Notes: generated from the letters alone by a model not told the origin. Numbered from the stretch's first letter, positions 1 to 5,453 are shown. The stretch: DNA of 12,070 nucleotides from CAZXTR01 sp964643615 (GCA_964643615.1 CAZXTR010000027.1:1-12070); one strand, 5' to 3'. Made by a program: numbers and translations.

Positions 1-62
1 GATTTGAACCCCCGACACGCGGATTATGATTCCGCTGCTCTAACCAACTGAGCTATCCCGCC
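1..62 (-). tRNA. tRNA-Met(CAU), elongator type, cut by the window's left edge
   Basis: Read on the minus strand, the gene starts at 62 with the acceptor strand GGCGGGA. It continues with the D arm (GCTC...GAGC), an anticodon stem GCGGA/TCCGC around the loop ATCATAA (anticodon CAT), a variable loop, and a T-arm start GGGGG-TTCAAAT. The 3' part, with the rest of the T stem and the acceptor 3' strand, lies outside the window. The 5' half matches the elongator tRNA-Met common in alphaproteobacteria as I recall it. A CAU anticodon can also belong to initiator tRNA or lysidine-modified tRNA-Ile2; the initiator normally has a mismatched first acceptor pair, which cannot be tested here. The nearest convincing upstream promoter is at 293-321, in front of a tRNA-like fragment, so the two may share a transcript. 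Confidence 0.93.
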
Positions 63-234
63 ATATGTTTTCTTTCTATGTCTATCCCGATGTCTATACT
101 ATGTAAAGTAATCCACCAGTCTAGTTTTGTTCTAACCTCATCTGCGGCTAAACCTCTTTTACCTTACCTTCGTTCAACGCCGCTGTCAAACTAGGTTCTT
201 TTGCCTTGGCAACCCTTCCGGCTAATCTAGCGCA
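63..234. other. Non-coding spacer between tRNA-Met and tRNA-like fragment, with nested inverted repeats
   Basis: No open frame of note. On either strand ctagttttg (121-129) can pair with caaactag (187-194) through one bulge. Inside it gcggc (144-148) pairs exactly with gccgc (179-183). Nearer the tRNA-like fragment the minus strand has a small hairpin GCTA-GAT-TAGC. A short direct repeat, atgtctat, occurs twice near 77-101. Because the strong promoter at 293-321 points into this stretch, it is probably transcribed as the tail of the tRNA-like transcript or as the spacer ahead of tRNA-Met. I do not recognise it as tmRNA, SRP RNA, RNase P RNA or a group I intron core. Confidence 0.4.
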
Positions 235-278
235 GGGGATTATGATTCCGCTGCTCTAGCCACCTGAGCTACTTCGCC
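235..278 (-). pseudogene. tRNA-Met-like 5' half (truncated tRNA)
   Basis: Reading down from 278, the minus strand gives GGCGAAG, TA, a D arm (GCTC...GAGC) and an anticodon arm with loop ATCATAA (anticodon CAT). In its first 42 nt it differs from the tRNA-Met at 1-62 at only five positions; 237-258 and 21-42 are identical. Identity stops three bases into the 3' side of the anticodon stem, where TCCGC becomes TCCCC, leaving a C-C mismatch in the stem. No TTCAAAT/TTCGAAT T loop and no 3' acceptor strand complementary to GGCGAAG follow. It therefore cannot form a normal tRNA. It is either a decayed tandem tRNA-Met copy or an RNA that keeps the 5' tRNA half for another role. The near-consensus promoter just upstream is unexpected for a dead gene. 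Confidence 0.75.
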
Positions 279-292
279 ATAAAAGACGAAAC

Positions 293-321
293 TTTATACC
301 GTTCTTTTTTACAATTGTCAA
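293..321 (-). promoter_or_regulatory. Sigma70-type promoter reading into the tRNA-like fragment
   Basis: On the minus strand TTGACA (321-316) is followed after exactly 17 nt by TATAAA (298-293), giving 11 of 12 consensus bases. Predicted transcription starts near 285, only a few nucleotides before the tRNA-like 5' end at 278. The -35 box overlaps the stop codon of the DUF805 gene (318-320). The same transcript could extend to the tRNA-Met at 1-62. Confidence 0.75.
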
Positions 322-935
322 CGAAATTTTTTATCTTTAGTCGAAATCGAATCATAAGCGTTGAAAGATGCGTCTCCTTTTTTAAAGGAAAGATATAAAA
401 AAGGAATGCTCACAATAAGTACTGCAATCATTAAAACGAATAAAGCGTAAATTAAAGCTTCAAAATCTTCCAAATGTAAACGTGAGACAATAATAAGTCC
501 TAATACTGCCACAACAGTGGGGGGTAAAACAAACCACCAAATGAAGTACAAAAAACTTTTTCCAATATCGTGTAATCGTCTTGATAAAAGAGCTAAACCA
601 GGAATAAAAATAACAACAAAAAAAAGAGAATCTAAATAAATACAACTAGAAAGTGATAAGAGCGAAATGATAATATCTTCTCCAATTTGTAAAACAGAGG
701 TAATTAAAAAATTAATCAACATAAAAGAATTAAATTCATAACGTCCTGCGCGTCCAGAAAAAAAGAAGTATTTTTTCCAACAGGTGACGTAGGCTTCCCA
801 AAAATTTTTATATGCAGGCGTTGGGTTTAGACAAGGCGCAACAATGTGCACATCATCGCGAAGCAATAACTTTTCATATTCTTGTTGTGAAATAATTTGT
901 TTTTCATAAAGGCGGTTTAATTTTCCCGTATCCAC
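318..935 (-). CDS. DUF805 family membrane protein with N-terminal SHOCT-like segment
   Basis: A 205-residue integral membrane protein of unknown function. Residues 4-25 (GKLNRLYEKQIISQQEYEKL) look like a SHOCT short helical domain, although SHOCT usually sits at the C-terminus. The DUF805 signatures follow: FFFSGRAGRYEF at about 57-68 and SRRLHDIGKS at 118-127, with about four hydrophobic segments near 70-95, 103-117, 128-150 and 160-183. The start is GTG at 935, preceded by a strong Shine-Dalgarno AAGGAGAGAG at good spacing. The gene is divergent from the alpha/beta hydrolase gene. A weak promoter candidate lies upstream (TTTACT at 991-986, TATATC at 967-962), and a 6-1-6 palindrome (ttgttt/aaacaa, 973-985) sits in its spacer. 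Family assignment rests on the motifs; no function is inferred. Confidence 0.85.
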   Translation of the reverse strand: MDTGKLNRLYEKQIISQQEYEKLLLRDDVHIVAPCLNPTPAYKNFWEAYVTCWKKYFFFSGRAGRYEFNSFMLINFLITSVLQIGEDIIISLLSLSSCIYLDSLFFVVIFIPGLALLSRRLHDIGKSFLYFIWWFVLPPTVVAVLGLIIVSRLHLEDFEALIYALFVLMIAVLIVSIPFLYLSFKKGDASFNAYDSISTKDKKFR

Positions 936-1008
936 AAAAACTCTCTCCTTCTAAACTGGATGATATAAAGTATTGTTTAAAACAAAGTAAAAAACGAGGA
1001 TTTTTTTC

Positions 1009-1039
1009 TTGATTTTTGAAACGATTTATGTGTTATAAT
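1009..1039 (+). promoter_or_regulatory. Promoter candidate for the alpha/beta hydrolase gene
   Basis: TTGATT (1009-1014) and a perfect TATAAT (1034-1039) are separated by 19 nt, slightly longer than optimal. Transcription would start near 1046, leaving a short leader with the AAAGGA ribosome-binding site at 1053-1058. The perfect -10 box is the main support. Confidence 0.55.
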
Positions 1040-1064
1040 AAATAAAAACAAGAAAGGATTGAAC

Positions 1065-1757
1065 ATGCCAGAAGTATTCATCAGCGGCCCCGCAGGAAGG
1101 TTAGAGGCAAGTTATTTCCCTTCGGCGGTAGAAGACGCCCCTATCGCTATGATTTTACATCCTAACCCGCAATTAGGAGGTACAATGAACAACAAAGTTG
1201 TTTATACGTTGTACCAAGCGTTTGCTAAGTTGGGATTTTCTGTCTTACGTTTTAATTTGCGAGGAGTTGGGAAGTCTCAAGGGGTATTTGATGGAGACCC
1301 CGCAAATGAAATGGCAGATACTTTAGCAGCGTTAGATTGGTTAAAACAAATGCATCATGAATCCTTTAATTGCTGGATAGCAGGGTATTCTTTTGGCGCT
1401 TTAGTTGCTTGCCAAGTTTTAATGCGGCGTCCCGATGTTAATGGTTTTGTGGCAGTTTCTCCGCCAGCGAATGTATGTGATTTTTCGTTTTTATCCCCGT
1501 GCCCAGCGTCAGGATTGATTATTCAAGGCAAATCCGATACAGTTGTCAATGAATCGGACGTTCGTGCTTTGGCAGAACGTTTGGATACCAGCCGTCGAGT
1601 ACATGTGCAATATGCCGAAGTTGCGGGAGCAGACCATTTGTATTCTGGGTGTTTAAAATTGGTTTTTGATACGGTTATTCAATATGTTCCAGAATTAATG
1701 GTTACTCGGGGAAAGAAAAAAGAGCGAGCAAAAAAGAAAACTATACCGAAGGTTTAG
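1065..1757 (+). CDS. Alpha/beta hydrolase, COG2945-like
   Basis: A 230-residue cytosolic serine hydrolase; the substrate is unknown. The family motif HPNPQLGGTM is at 32-41, and RFNLRGVGKSQG at 62-73 shapes the oxyanion region. The nucleophile elbow GYSFG puts Ser109 in place, with probable acid Asp158 (GKSDTVV) and catalytic His191 (GADHLYSG). No signal peptide is seen. The last 15 residues are a basic KKKERAKKK tail, which is unusual and could be unstructured. I start at ATG 1065 because AAAGGA (1053-1058) is well spaced from it; an in-frame TTG at 1059 directly abuts that site and is less likely. It is the only plus-strand gene here. Its 3' end overlaps the convergent holC gene by 17 bp. 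Confidence 0.87.
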   Translation: MPEVFISGPAGRLEASYFPSAVEDAPIAMILHPNPQLGGTMNNKVVYTLYQAFAKLGFSVLRFNLRGVGKSQGVFDGDPANEMADTLAALDWLKQMHHESFNCWIAGYSFGALVACQVLMRRPDVNGFVAVSPPANVCDFSFLSPCPASGLIIQGKSDTVVNESDVRALAERLDTSRRVHVQYAEVAGADHLYSGCLKLVFDTVIQYVPELMVTRGKKKERAKKKTIPKV

Positions 1758-2211
1758 TTAACCCTTCTTCTTGCCATTTTCCTTGGGGTGTTTGTTGCCA
1801 ATAGTGTAGATTATTATATCCAAGGATTGTCATTTCTTTCCATTGTTGACGTGCTTTTGTCACTGAAGTGGAATCTAACCCGTTAAAAAGGTAAAAAATA
1901 CGTTCAAAATTATCGTCCTGTTGAATAGATTCGTTATCGATTAAAATTAAAAAATCTGCTGAATTAGGGAAATCTGAACATTTGTCTGTGATATATAAAG
2001 GCTGCTTATCCGCATGGGATTCTTTTGCGGTTCCATGAGGGATAAAAGAAGCTGGATTTTGTGTCCATAAAAGATTATTAAAATAATCCACTCTTTCTGG
2101 TAAATCCGTGCGCAAGATTGTTTTTTTCCCCGTAGGCATTATCTTTTCTAAAATGGAAGGCAATGCAATATCTATGGACGTTTTTTCTAAATGATAAAAA
2201 TCAATGCGCAT
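1741..2211 (-). CDS. holC: DNA polymerase III chi subunit
   Basis: A 156-residue HolC-family protein. Chi links the clamp loader to single-stranded DNA-binding protein at the replication fork. The start MRIDFYHLEKTSID and the body with KTILRTDLPERVDYFNNLLW, SFIPHG and a C-terminal tryptophan-containing region near GKWQEEG follow the family pattern (MxxDFYxL; ...LLWT....FLPHG). I use ATG 2211 because GGAAGGAA lies immediately upstream and because the protein then begins at the conserved motif. An in-frame start further up at 2241 would add ten non-conserved residues. The gene is last in the ThyX-like/DUF2065/protease operon and overlaps the protease stop by 11 nt, so translation is probably coupled. 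Being placed behind a periplasmic protease is unusual; holC often sits near pepA in other proteobacteria. Confidence 0.9.
   Translation of the reverse strand: MRIDFYHLEKTSIDIALPSILEKIMPTGKKTILRTDLPERVDYFNNLLWTQNPASFIPHGTAKESHADKQPLYITDKCSDFPNSADFLILIDNESIQQDDNFERIFYLFNGLDSTSVTKARQQWKEMTILGYNNLHYWQQTPQGKWQEEGLTKPSV
1748..1767. terminator. Weak hairpin between convergent genes, possible bidirectional terminator
   Basis: GAAGGTT (1748-1754) pairs with AACCCTTC (1760-1767) with one bulged C and a 5-nt loop that contains the hydrolase stop codon. The minus strand has a T-rich run a few bases downstream, inside the hydrolase gene; the plus side has only CTTCTTCTT. It is weak, but no other hairpin separates the two genes. 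Confidence 0.3.
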
Positions 2212-3238
2212 GAGTATTCCTTCCTTGAACCTGAATAGCAAACATTGTCCTCATTTTTTGTCCACCACGATAAAAAACAAGCGACATTTTTTGCCCGATT
2301 TTACCATGATGAATAATGTTGAAAAAGCTTTGTCTTGAAGTGATTGGTTTGTCGTCAATGAAAATGATAATATCTCCTTTTTGTATGCCTACTGTTTCAG
2401 CAAAACTTGATGGAACAACATTAGTGACATAAATCCCTTGCTGCTGCCCAACTAAAAGTTTTTCTTGCGCTGTTAAAATGCGAGTTTCAATGCCGATGTC
2501 TTCCCTTTGCACGACACCATTTTTTTGTAATTGTTCTTGAATGTATTGAGCATAATTTGATGGGATGGCCATGTTTAACCCAAACGTGTCACCATTTGGC
2601 GTGTAAACGACTGTGTTCATGCCAATCAATTGACCTTTTGCATTAAATAAAGGCCCCCCAGAATTGCCTTGGTGAATAGTGGCGTCTGTCTGTAAAAAAT
2701 CATCATAAGGGCCATATTGCACGTTTTGAGGGCGCGCAGAAATAATGCCCGTTGTTGCCGAAAGTCCTAACCCGAAAGGATTGCCAATGGCAACGACTTT
2801 GTCCCCAACTTGGACGGCATCCGAATCTCCCCATTGAACAGAGGGAAACATTTGTTCTGTTTTTATTTGCAACAAAGCAATATCTGTGGGGCCGTCACGC
2901 CCAACAACGAAGGCCTTTATTTCTTGCCCATCGGATAATTGGATATAGATATAATCGCTGTCTTCTACAACGTGGTTATTCGTTAAAACATAACCTTGCG
3001 CGTCCACAATAAATCCAGAACCGATGCGGCGAGTTCCTTTAGATGATGTTTTGTCAGTGTTTTGTTGAGGTGTATCGACTTTTTCCACCGAGCTGATAAC
3101 TGTAACGACACAAGGCATTAATTTTTGAATAAGTGGAGCAAAAGTTGCAGGCTCTGATTCTGTTGCACGTACTGTTTGAATAAGCCCAATCCACGTCAAA
3201 AAAGCGATTATCCAAACGATTTTGAAAAAATAACCCAT
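2201..3238 (-). CDS. degP: HtrA/Do-type serine protease with one PDZ domain
   Basis: A 345-residue periplasmic quality-control protease. Residues 1-25 form a signal peptide or N-terminal anchor, with a plausible cleavage site after VRA. The trypsin-like domain spans about 32-235 with catalytic His89 (LTNNHV), Asp119 (PTDIALL) and Ser193 (GNSGGPL). One PDZ domain follows at about 264-328 (GIYVTNVVPSSFAE...KGDIIIFIDD). Canonical DegP has two PDZ domains and is near 450-480 residues, so this one resembles DegS/HtrA2-type architecture. Before the active-site serine the usual INPGNSGG reads IHQGNSGG, a conspicuous but probably tolerated change. The gene overlaps the DUF2065 gene by 31 nt and holC by 11 nt. 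The symbol is by family only; orthology to degP or degS is not settled. Confidence 0.92.
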   Translation of the reverse strand: MGYFFKIVWIIAFLTWIGLIQTVRATESEPATFAPLIQKLMPCVVTVISSVEKVDTPQQNTDKTSSKGTRRIGSGFIVDAQGYVLTNNHVVEDSDYIYIQLSDGQEIKAFVVGRDGPTDIALLQIKTEQMFPSVQWGDSDAVQVGDKVVAIGNPFGLGLSATTGIISARPQNVQYGPYDDFLQTDATIHQGNSGGPLFNAKGQLIGMNTVVYTPNGDTFGLNMAIPSNYAQYIQEQLQKNGVVQREDIGIETRILTAQEKLLVGQQQGIYVTNVVPSSFAETVGIQKGDIIIFIDDKPITSRQSFFNIIHHGKIGQKMSLVFYRGGQKMRTMFAIQVQGRNTHAH

Positions 3239-3420
3239 AAAACAATCCCAATTACAATTGAAAAAGCGCCAATGCTTCGTATTTTGGCTAAGGAAGATTC
3301 AATAATTATACGCACGCTATAATTTTGAATAGATTTTGGAAATAAAATGTAAATTAATCCAAATATAAAGAAAAAACAAATTAAACCCCGAACCCAATCC
3401 ATTCCCCCTAAATGTATCAT
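3208..3420 (-). CDS. DUF2065 (YjeT-like) small membrane protein
   Basis: A 70-residue protein with two hydrophobic helices (about 10-27 and 50-66) and the family-like pattern GLIYILFPKS followed by a central loop and KIRSIGAFSIVIGIVLWVI. DUF2065 members are two-helix inner-membrane proteins of unknown role, often encoded next to hflC and a Do-like protease. Its ATG overlaps the TGA of the upstream ThyX-like gene as ATGA, the classic arrangement for translational coupling, which supports the start at 3420. A second in-frame ATG at 3402 is preceded by AGGGGG but at very short spacing. The gene's 3' end overlaps the protease start by 31 nt. Confidence 0.82.
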   Translation of the reverse strand: MIHLGGMDWVRGLICFFFIFGLIYILFPKSIQNYSVRIIIESSLAKIRSIGAFSIVIGIVLWVIFSKSFG

Positions 3421-4049
3421 GTGAACACGTCCAAATCATCAAAGATAATAGGAATTTTGCATCGAAATTCATCTTGCAAAGGTCTTAAAACAACCTGTAA
3501 GCCCGGATGTGCTTTTTGGTTACAAAAAGTTTTAAACATTTCCCTCCATTGTCTAAAATTTGCGGTGATAATGATTTGCGTCACCAAACAAGAGGGCAAA
3601 ATGCAGCGTGCCGTTTTTAAATCTTCCCCTAACTCAATTAATTTCAAATATGTTTGTTCCATGTCGGTTACGCTATCTATCCAATATTGATAAGCTTTGG
3701 ATTGAACATCAATAAAATGGGGTTTTATAACCGCAAGTTCTCCAGAAAATATATTTTGTTCAGAACATGAAAACAAAGAGCTCTTTTGAAGAAAATGAGT
3801 ATTCGAAGCCAAAATCAATTCGGCTGCCATTGCATGATCAATTGTCAGTTCAACAGTAATGAAACAATGTTCCAAAAGGGCGTCGCCGTCTTTTTCTAAA
3901 CCTTTATGAATCAAAGATTCTGAAGATGTTTTTTTGTTTTCTGAACCCGGAGATAAGAACACCTTGCCACATCTTTCAAATAAATCTAAAAGCATCTTTC
4001 CGTCAAAAGGCGTTAAAATTTCATAAGAAGAAGAAACAACGCGAACCAT
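3417..4049 (-). CDS. thyX: ThyX-like protein, probably a catalytically dead flavin-dependent thymidylate synthase
   Basis: A 210-residue protein with the ThyX scaffold: YEILTPFDG near the start, KDGDALLEHCFITVELTID at 53-71 (where ThyX has GHESxxEHxxxTFxxxxxR), AYQYWIDSVTDMEQTYLKLIELG at 119-141, ARCILPSCLVTQIIITANFRQW at 147-168, and HPGLQ...RPL...IPIIFDDL at 181-206. Active ThyX converts dUMP to dTMP with FAD, NADPH and methylene-tetrahydrofolate. Its hallmark RHRxxSxxSxRY is absent; the aligned segment (about 81-94) reads ASNTHFLQKSSLFS. The usual H in REWRHFF is Glu170, the FxLR arginine is gone, and the HPQxR arginine is Gln185. The frame is intact, with ATG preceded by AAAGGA and its own promoter. 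I infer a pseudoenzyme or repurposed fold rather than an active synthase. Confidence 0.72.
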   Translation of the reverse strand: MVRVVSSSYEILTPFDGKMLLDLFERCGKVFLSPGSENKKTSSESLIHKGLEKDGDALLEHCFITVELTIDHAMAAELILASNTHFLQKSSLFSCSEQNIFSGELAVIKPHFIDVQSKAYQYWIDSVTDMEQTYLKLIELGEDLKTARCILPSCLVTQIIITANFRQWREMFKTFCNQKAHPGLQVVLRPLQDEFRCKIPIIFDDLDVFT

Positions 4050-4067
4050 ATTTTATCCTTTCAGTCT

Positions 4068-4097
4068 ATAGTAAAGAGATTGTACCCCTTTTGTCAA
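4068..4097 (-). promoter_or_regulatory. Promoter for the ThyX-like/DUF2065/protease/holC operon
   Basis: On the minus strand a perfect TTGACA (4097-4092) is followed after 18 nt by TACTAT (4073-4068), which matches 4 of 6 bases of the -10 consensus. It sits immediately past the U-tract of the cold-shock gene terminator and about 20 nt before the ThyX-like start codon, so transcription would start near 4061 with almost no leader. Confidence 0.55.
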
Positions 4098-4098
4098 T

Positions 4099-4125
4099 AA
4101 AAAAAGGCCCCTTGTGAAAGGAGCC
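4099..4125 (-). terminator. Rho-independent terminator of the cold-shock gene
   Basis: On the minus strand GGCTCCTT pairs with AAGGGGCC around a 4-nt loop (8 bp, one G-U) and is followed by seven Ts. The G-U pair would be a C-A mismatch in a plus-strand RNA, so the hairpin suits the minus strand. It lies 20 nt past the cspA stop codon. Confidence 0.9.
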
Positions 4126-4144
4126 TTTTAAATACGAAGAAAAA

Positions 4145-4354
4145 TTATTCTTTGATTGTAATATTCGTCGCAGAATTTTTACCTTTTTCATCTTTATTGA
4201 TGTCAAATTCAACGATTTGGTTTTCTTGTAATCCACGTAACCCGGATTGTTGAACTGCAGAAATGTGGACGAATACATCTTTATCTCCACCATCAGGTGT
4301 AATAAATCCATATCCTTTTTTAAAGTTAAACCACTTTACTTTTCCTGTTGCCAT
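4145..4354 (-). CDS. cspA: Cold-shock protein (CspA family)
   Basis: A 69-residue single cold-shock domain, the normal family length. RNP1 (KGYGFIT) is at 13-19 and RNP2 (VFVHI) at 27-31, giving the aromatic surface that binds single-stranded RNA/DNA; the family acts as an RNA chaperone in the cytosol. The start MATGKVKWFNFKKGYGFI is canonical, with TAGGAG about 10 nt upstream. The gene is monocistronic: it has its own promoter candidate, a leader of about 118 nt and a good terminator. Long leaders on csp genes are often thermoregulatory, which fits here but is inferred. The paralogue number (cspA versus cspE and others) cannot be judged. Confidence 0.96.
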   Translation of the reverse strand: MATGKVKWFNFKKGYGFITPDGGDKDVFVHISAVQQSGLRGLQENQIVEFDINKDEKGKNSATNITIKE

Positions 4355-4507
4355 TATATATAAGCTCCTAAAATTTAAAATTGCCGCGTCAAGGCCGATT
4401 GTTCGGGATTCTTAAAGACAATCAAAATCGAAGGAACTTCAAACTTTAATCTCTTCTCATTAATCCGAAGACAAAATATATGATAAGCTTTTCTTTTGAA
4501 AAAGCAA
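4355..4507 (-). promoter_or_regulatory. Promoter and long 5' leader of the cold-shock gene
   Basis: On the minus strand TTGCTT (4507-4502) and TATCAT (4485-4480) are 16 nt apart and predict a start near 4473. The resulting leader of about 118 nt ends with TAGGAG before the ATG. A leader of that length is typical of cold-inducible csp genes. I did not find a recognisable cold-box sequence by eye. Confidence 0.5.
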
Positions 4508-5038
4508 GTTTTTTTTTAACTTTCTCAAAAAGTTATCAAAAACAATTCTTTTTGCCCGTTTTTTAATCGTAAGTATGTACTAATTTAGAGCAAAAGAGGC
4601 GGACTAGATTCGAAGAAACTATTTCCCCATTTGGTGTTTGAGTTTTGAAGGCTAGCTTGGTACAGTATACGATAAAATGCCATGCAATTCGTAACGATCC
4701 GTAAATTTATTTCTAAAACAAGTCCCTGTGAAAATATTGTTTTTCCTTTTGATAAAGTTTTTGTAGCACAAAAAAGGAATCTGAAAAAACTGTTTTCTAT
4801 TCAAATGTATTTGCTCAGAAATATTTTCTATGTTTTTTCTTCTGGTATCATAAAGTAAGTTTAGCTAAATAAATTGCCATATTTTTGGGTATTTCTTCAA
4901 AAAACAGCAACGAATATTGCCTATGTGAAGAATGATTTCAGGATGTTTTCTTTTTTAAATTGTCTTATTTTTTGTAAATTACAAATTAAAAAAAACATCC
5001 GACATCATTTAAGATGATGGGCGATTTAAATTTAAAGC
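4508..5038. other. AT-rich non-coding region with a long inverted repeat
   Basis: About 530 bp with no convincing gene on either strand; the short frames here lack ribosome-binding sites and recognisable products. Near 4519-4535 is a small hairpin, aactttctcaaaaagtt. The main structure is an inverted repeat: ggatgtttt at 4941-4949 pairs exactly with aaaacatcc at 4992-5000, and the pairing continues inward with T/A-rich tracts and aaatt/aatt for roughly 20 bp in all. A second hairpin, catcat-ttaag-atgatg, is at 5003-5019. It could be a decayed gene, an unannotated small RNA or simple spacer. Confidence 0.45.
4941..5000. repeat. Long imperfect inverted repeat
   Basis: The arms are 4941-4962 and about 4981-5000, with outer 9-bp arms perfect (ggatgtttt/aaaacatcc) and an inner A/T-rich stem with one or two bulges; the loop is about 17 nt. 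It is much longer than the neighbouring terminators and lies about 40 bp beyond the rplS terminator, so it could be a second backup terminator for the rplS operon. Confidence 0.55.
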
Positions 5039-5074
5039 AAAAATCCCTCTCCCTGTTTAAGAAGAGGGATTTTT
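5039..5074 (-). terminator. Rho-independent terminator of the ffh-rplS operon
   Basis: atccctct (5043-5050) pairs exactly with agagggat (5063-5070), extended by four A-T pairs, with a 12-nt loop. On the minus strand it starts a few bases after the rplS stop codon and ends in five Ts. The plus strand has the longer T-run (5070-5077), so it can also stop opposing transcription. Confidence 0.85.
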
Positions 5075-5079
5075 TTTGA

Positions 5080-5439
5080 TTATGAAGAAGATTTTTCTTC
5101 GGCAATCCGCGCAGATTTACCAAACAATTGACGCAAATAATAAATCTTGGAACGATGTATTTTCCCGCAACGCACAATTTCAATTTTTGCGATATTTGGA
5201 GAGTAAAGCGAAAAAACACGTTCGACACCTTCGCCAAAAGAAATTTTCCGTACGACGAAATTGGAATTCAACGCATCGTTATTACGAGCGATGCAAACGC
5301 CTTCAAATATTTGGATACGTTCGCGATCACCTTCTTTAATCTTTGTATGAACTTTCAACGTATCCCCCGCTTTAAAATTGGGGATATCTTTGTTCATTTT
5401 ATCTATTTGTTCTTTTTCAAGAGATTGAATAATATTCAT
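5080..5439 (-). CDS. rplS: 50S ribosomal protein L19
   Basis: A 119-residue protein of normal family length. The L19 pattern is clear: FKAGDTLKVHTKIKEGDRERIQIFEG (22-47), where family members have GDTVxVxxxIxEGxxxRxQxFEG, then VVRKISFGEGVERVFSLYSP (62-81) and KIHRSKIYYLRQLFGKSARI (93-112). L19 sits on the 50S side at the subunit interface and forms a bridge to the 30S. The start ATG at 5439 follows AAAGGA at good spacing. It is last in the ffh-rpsP-rimM-trmD-rplS operon, 14 bp after trmD, and is followed by a terminator. Confidence 0.98.
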   Translation of the reverse strand: MNIIQSLEKEQIDKMNKDIPNFKAGDTLKVHTKIKEGDRERIQIFEGVCIARNNDALNSNFVVRKISFGEGVERVFSLYSPNIAKIEIVRCGKIHRSKIYYLRQLFGKSARIAEEKSSS

Positions 5440-5453
5440 TTTTTATCCTTTCT

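Noticed and set aside
63..240. Permuted tmRNA or SRP RNA gene
   Set aside because: No tag-peptide reading frame, no TTCGA-type T loop with CCA end, and no SRP GGAAGG...AGCAGCC-like apical motif in the right context.
63..278. Group I intron in tRNA-Met
   Set aside because: The 5' half ends in the anticodon stem as an intron-bearing tRNA might, but no 3' exon with T arm and acceptor follows before the next tRNA, and I could not identify the conserved P, Q, R and S core elements.
2752..3012. 86-residue plus-strand frame opposite the protease gene
   Set aside because: It is antisense to the conserved protease domain, whose catalytic motifs fix the real frame; no ribosome-binding site or family resemblance.
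4066..4311. 81-residue frame overlapping cspA on the same strand
   Set aside because: It is an alternate frame of cspA running through the terminator, with no ribosome-binding site or recognisable domain.
5003..5019. Hairpin catcat-ttaag-atgatg as an independent terminator
   Set aside because: The stem is short and AT-rich without an adjoining T-run on the plus strand; on the minus strand the T-run starts several bases later, so at most it supports the neighbouring inverted repeat.
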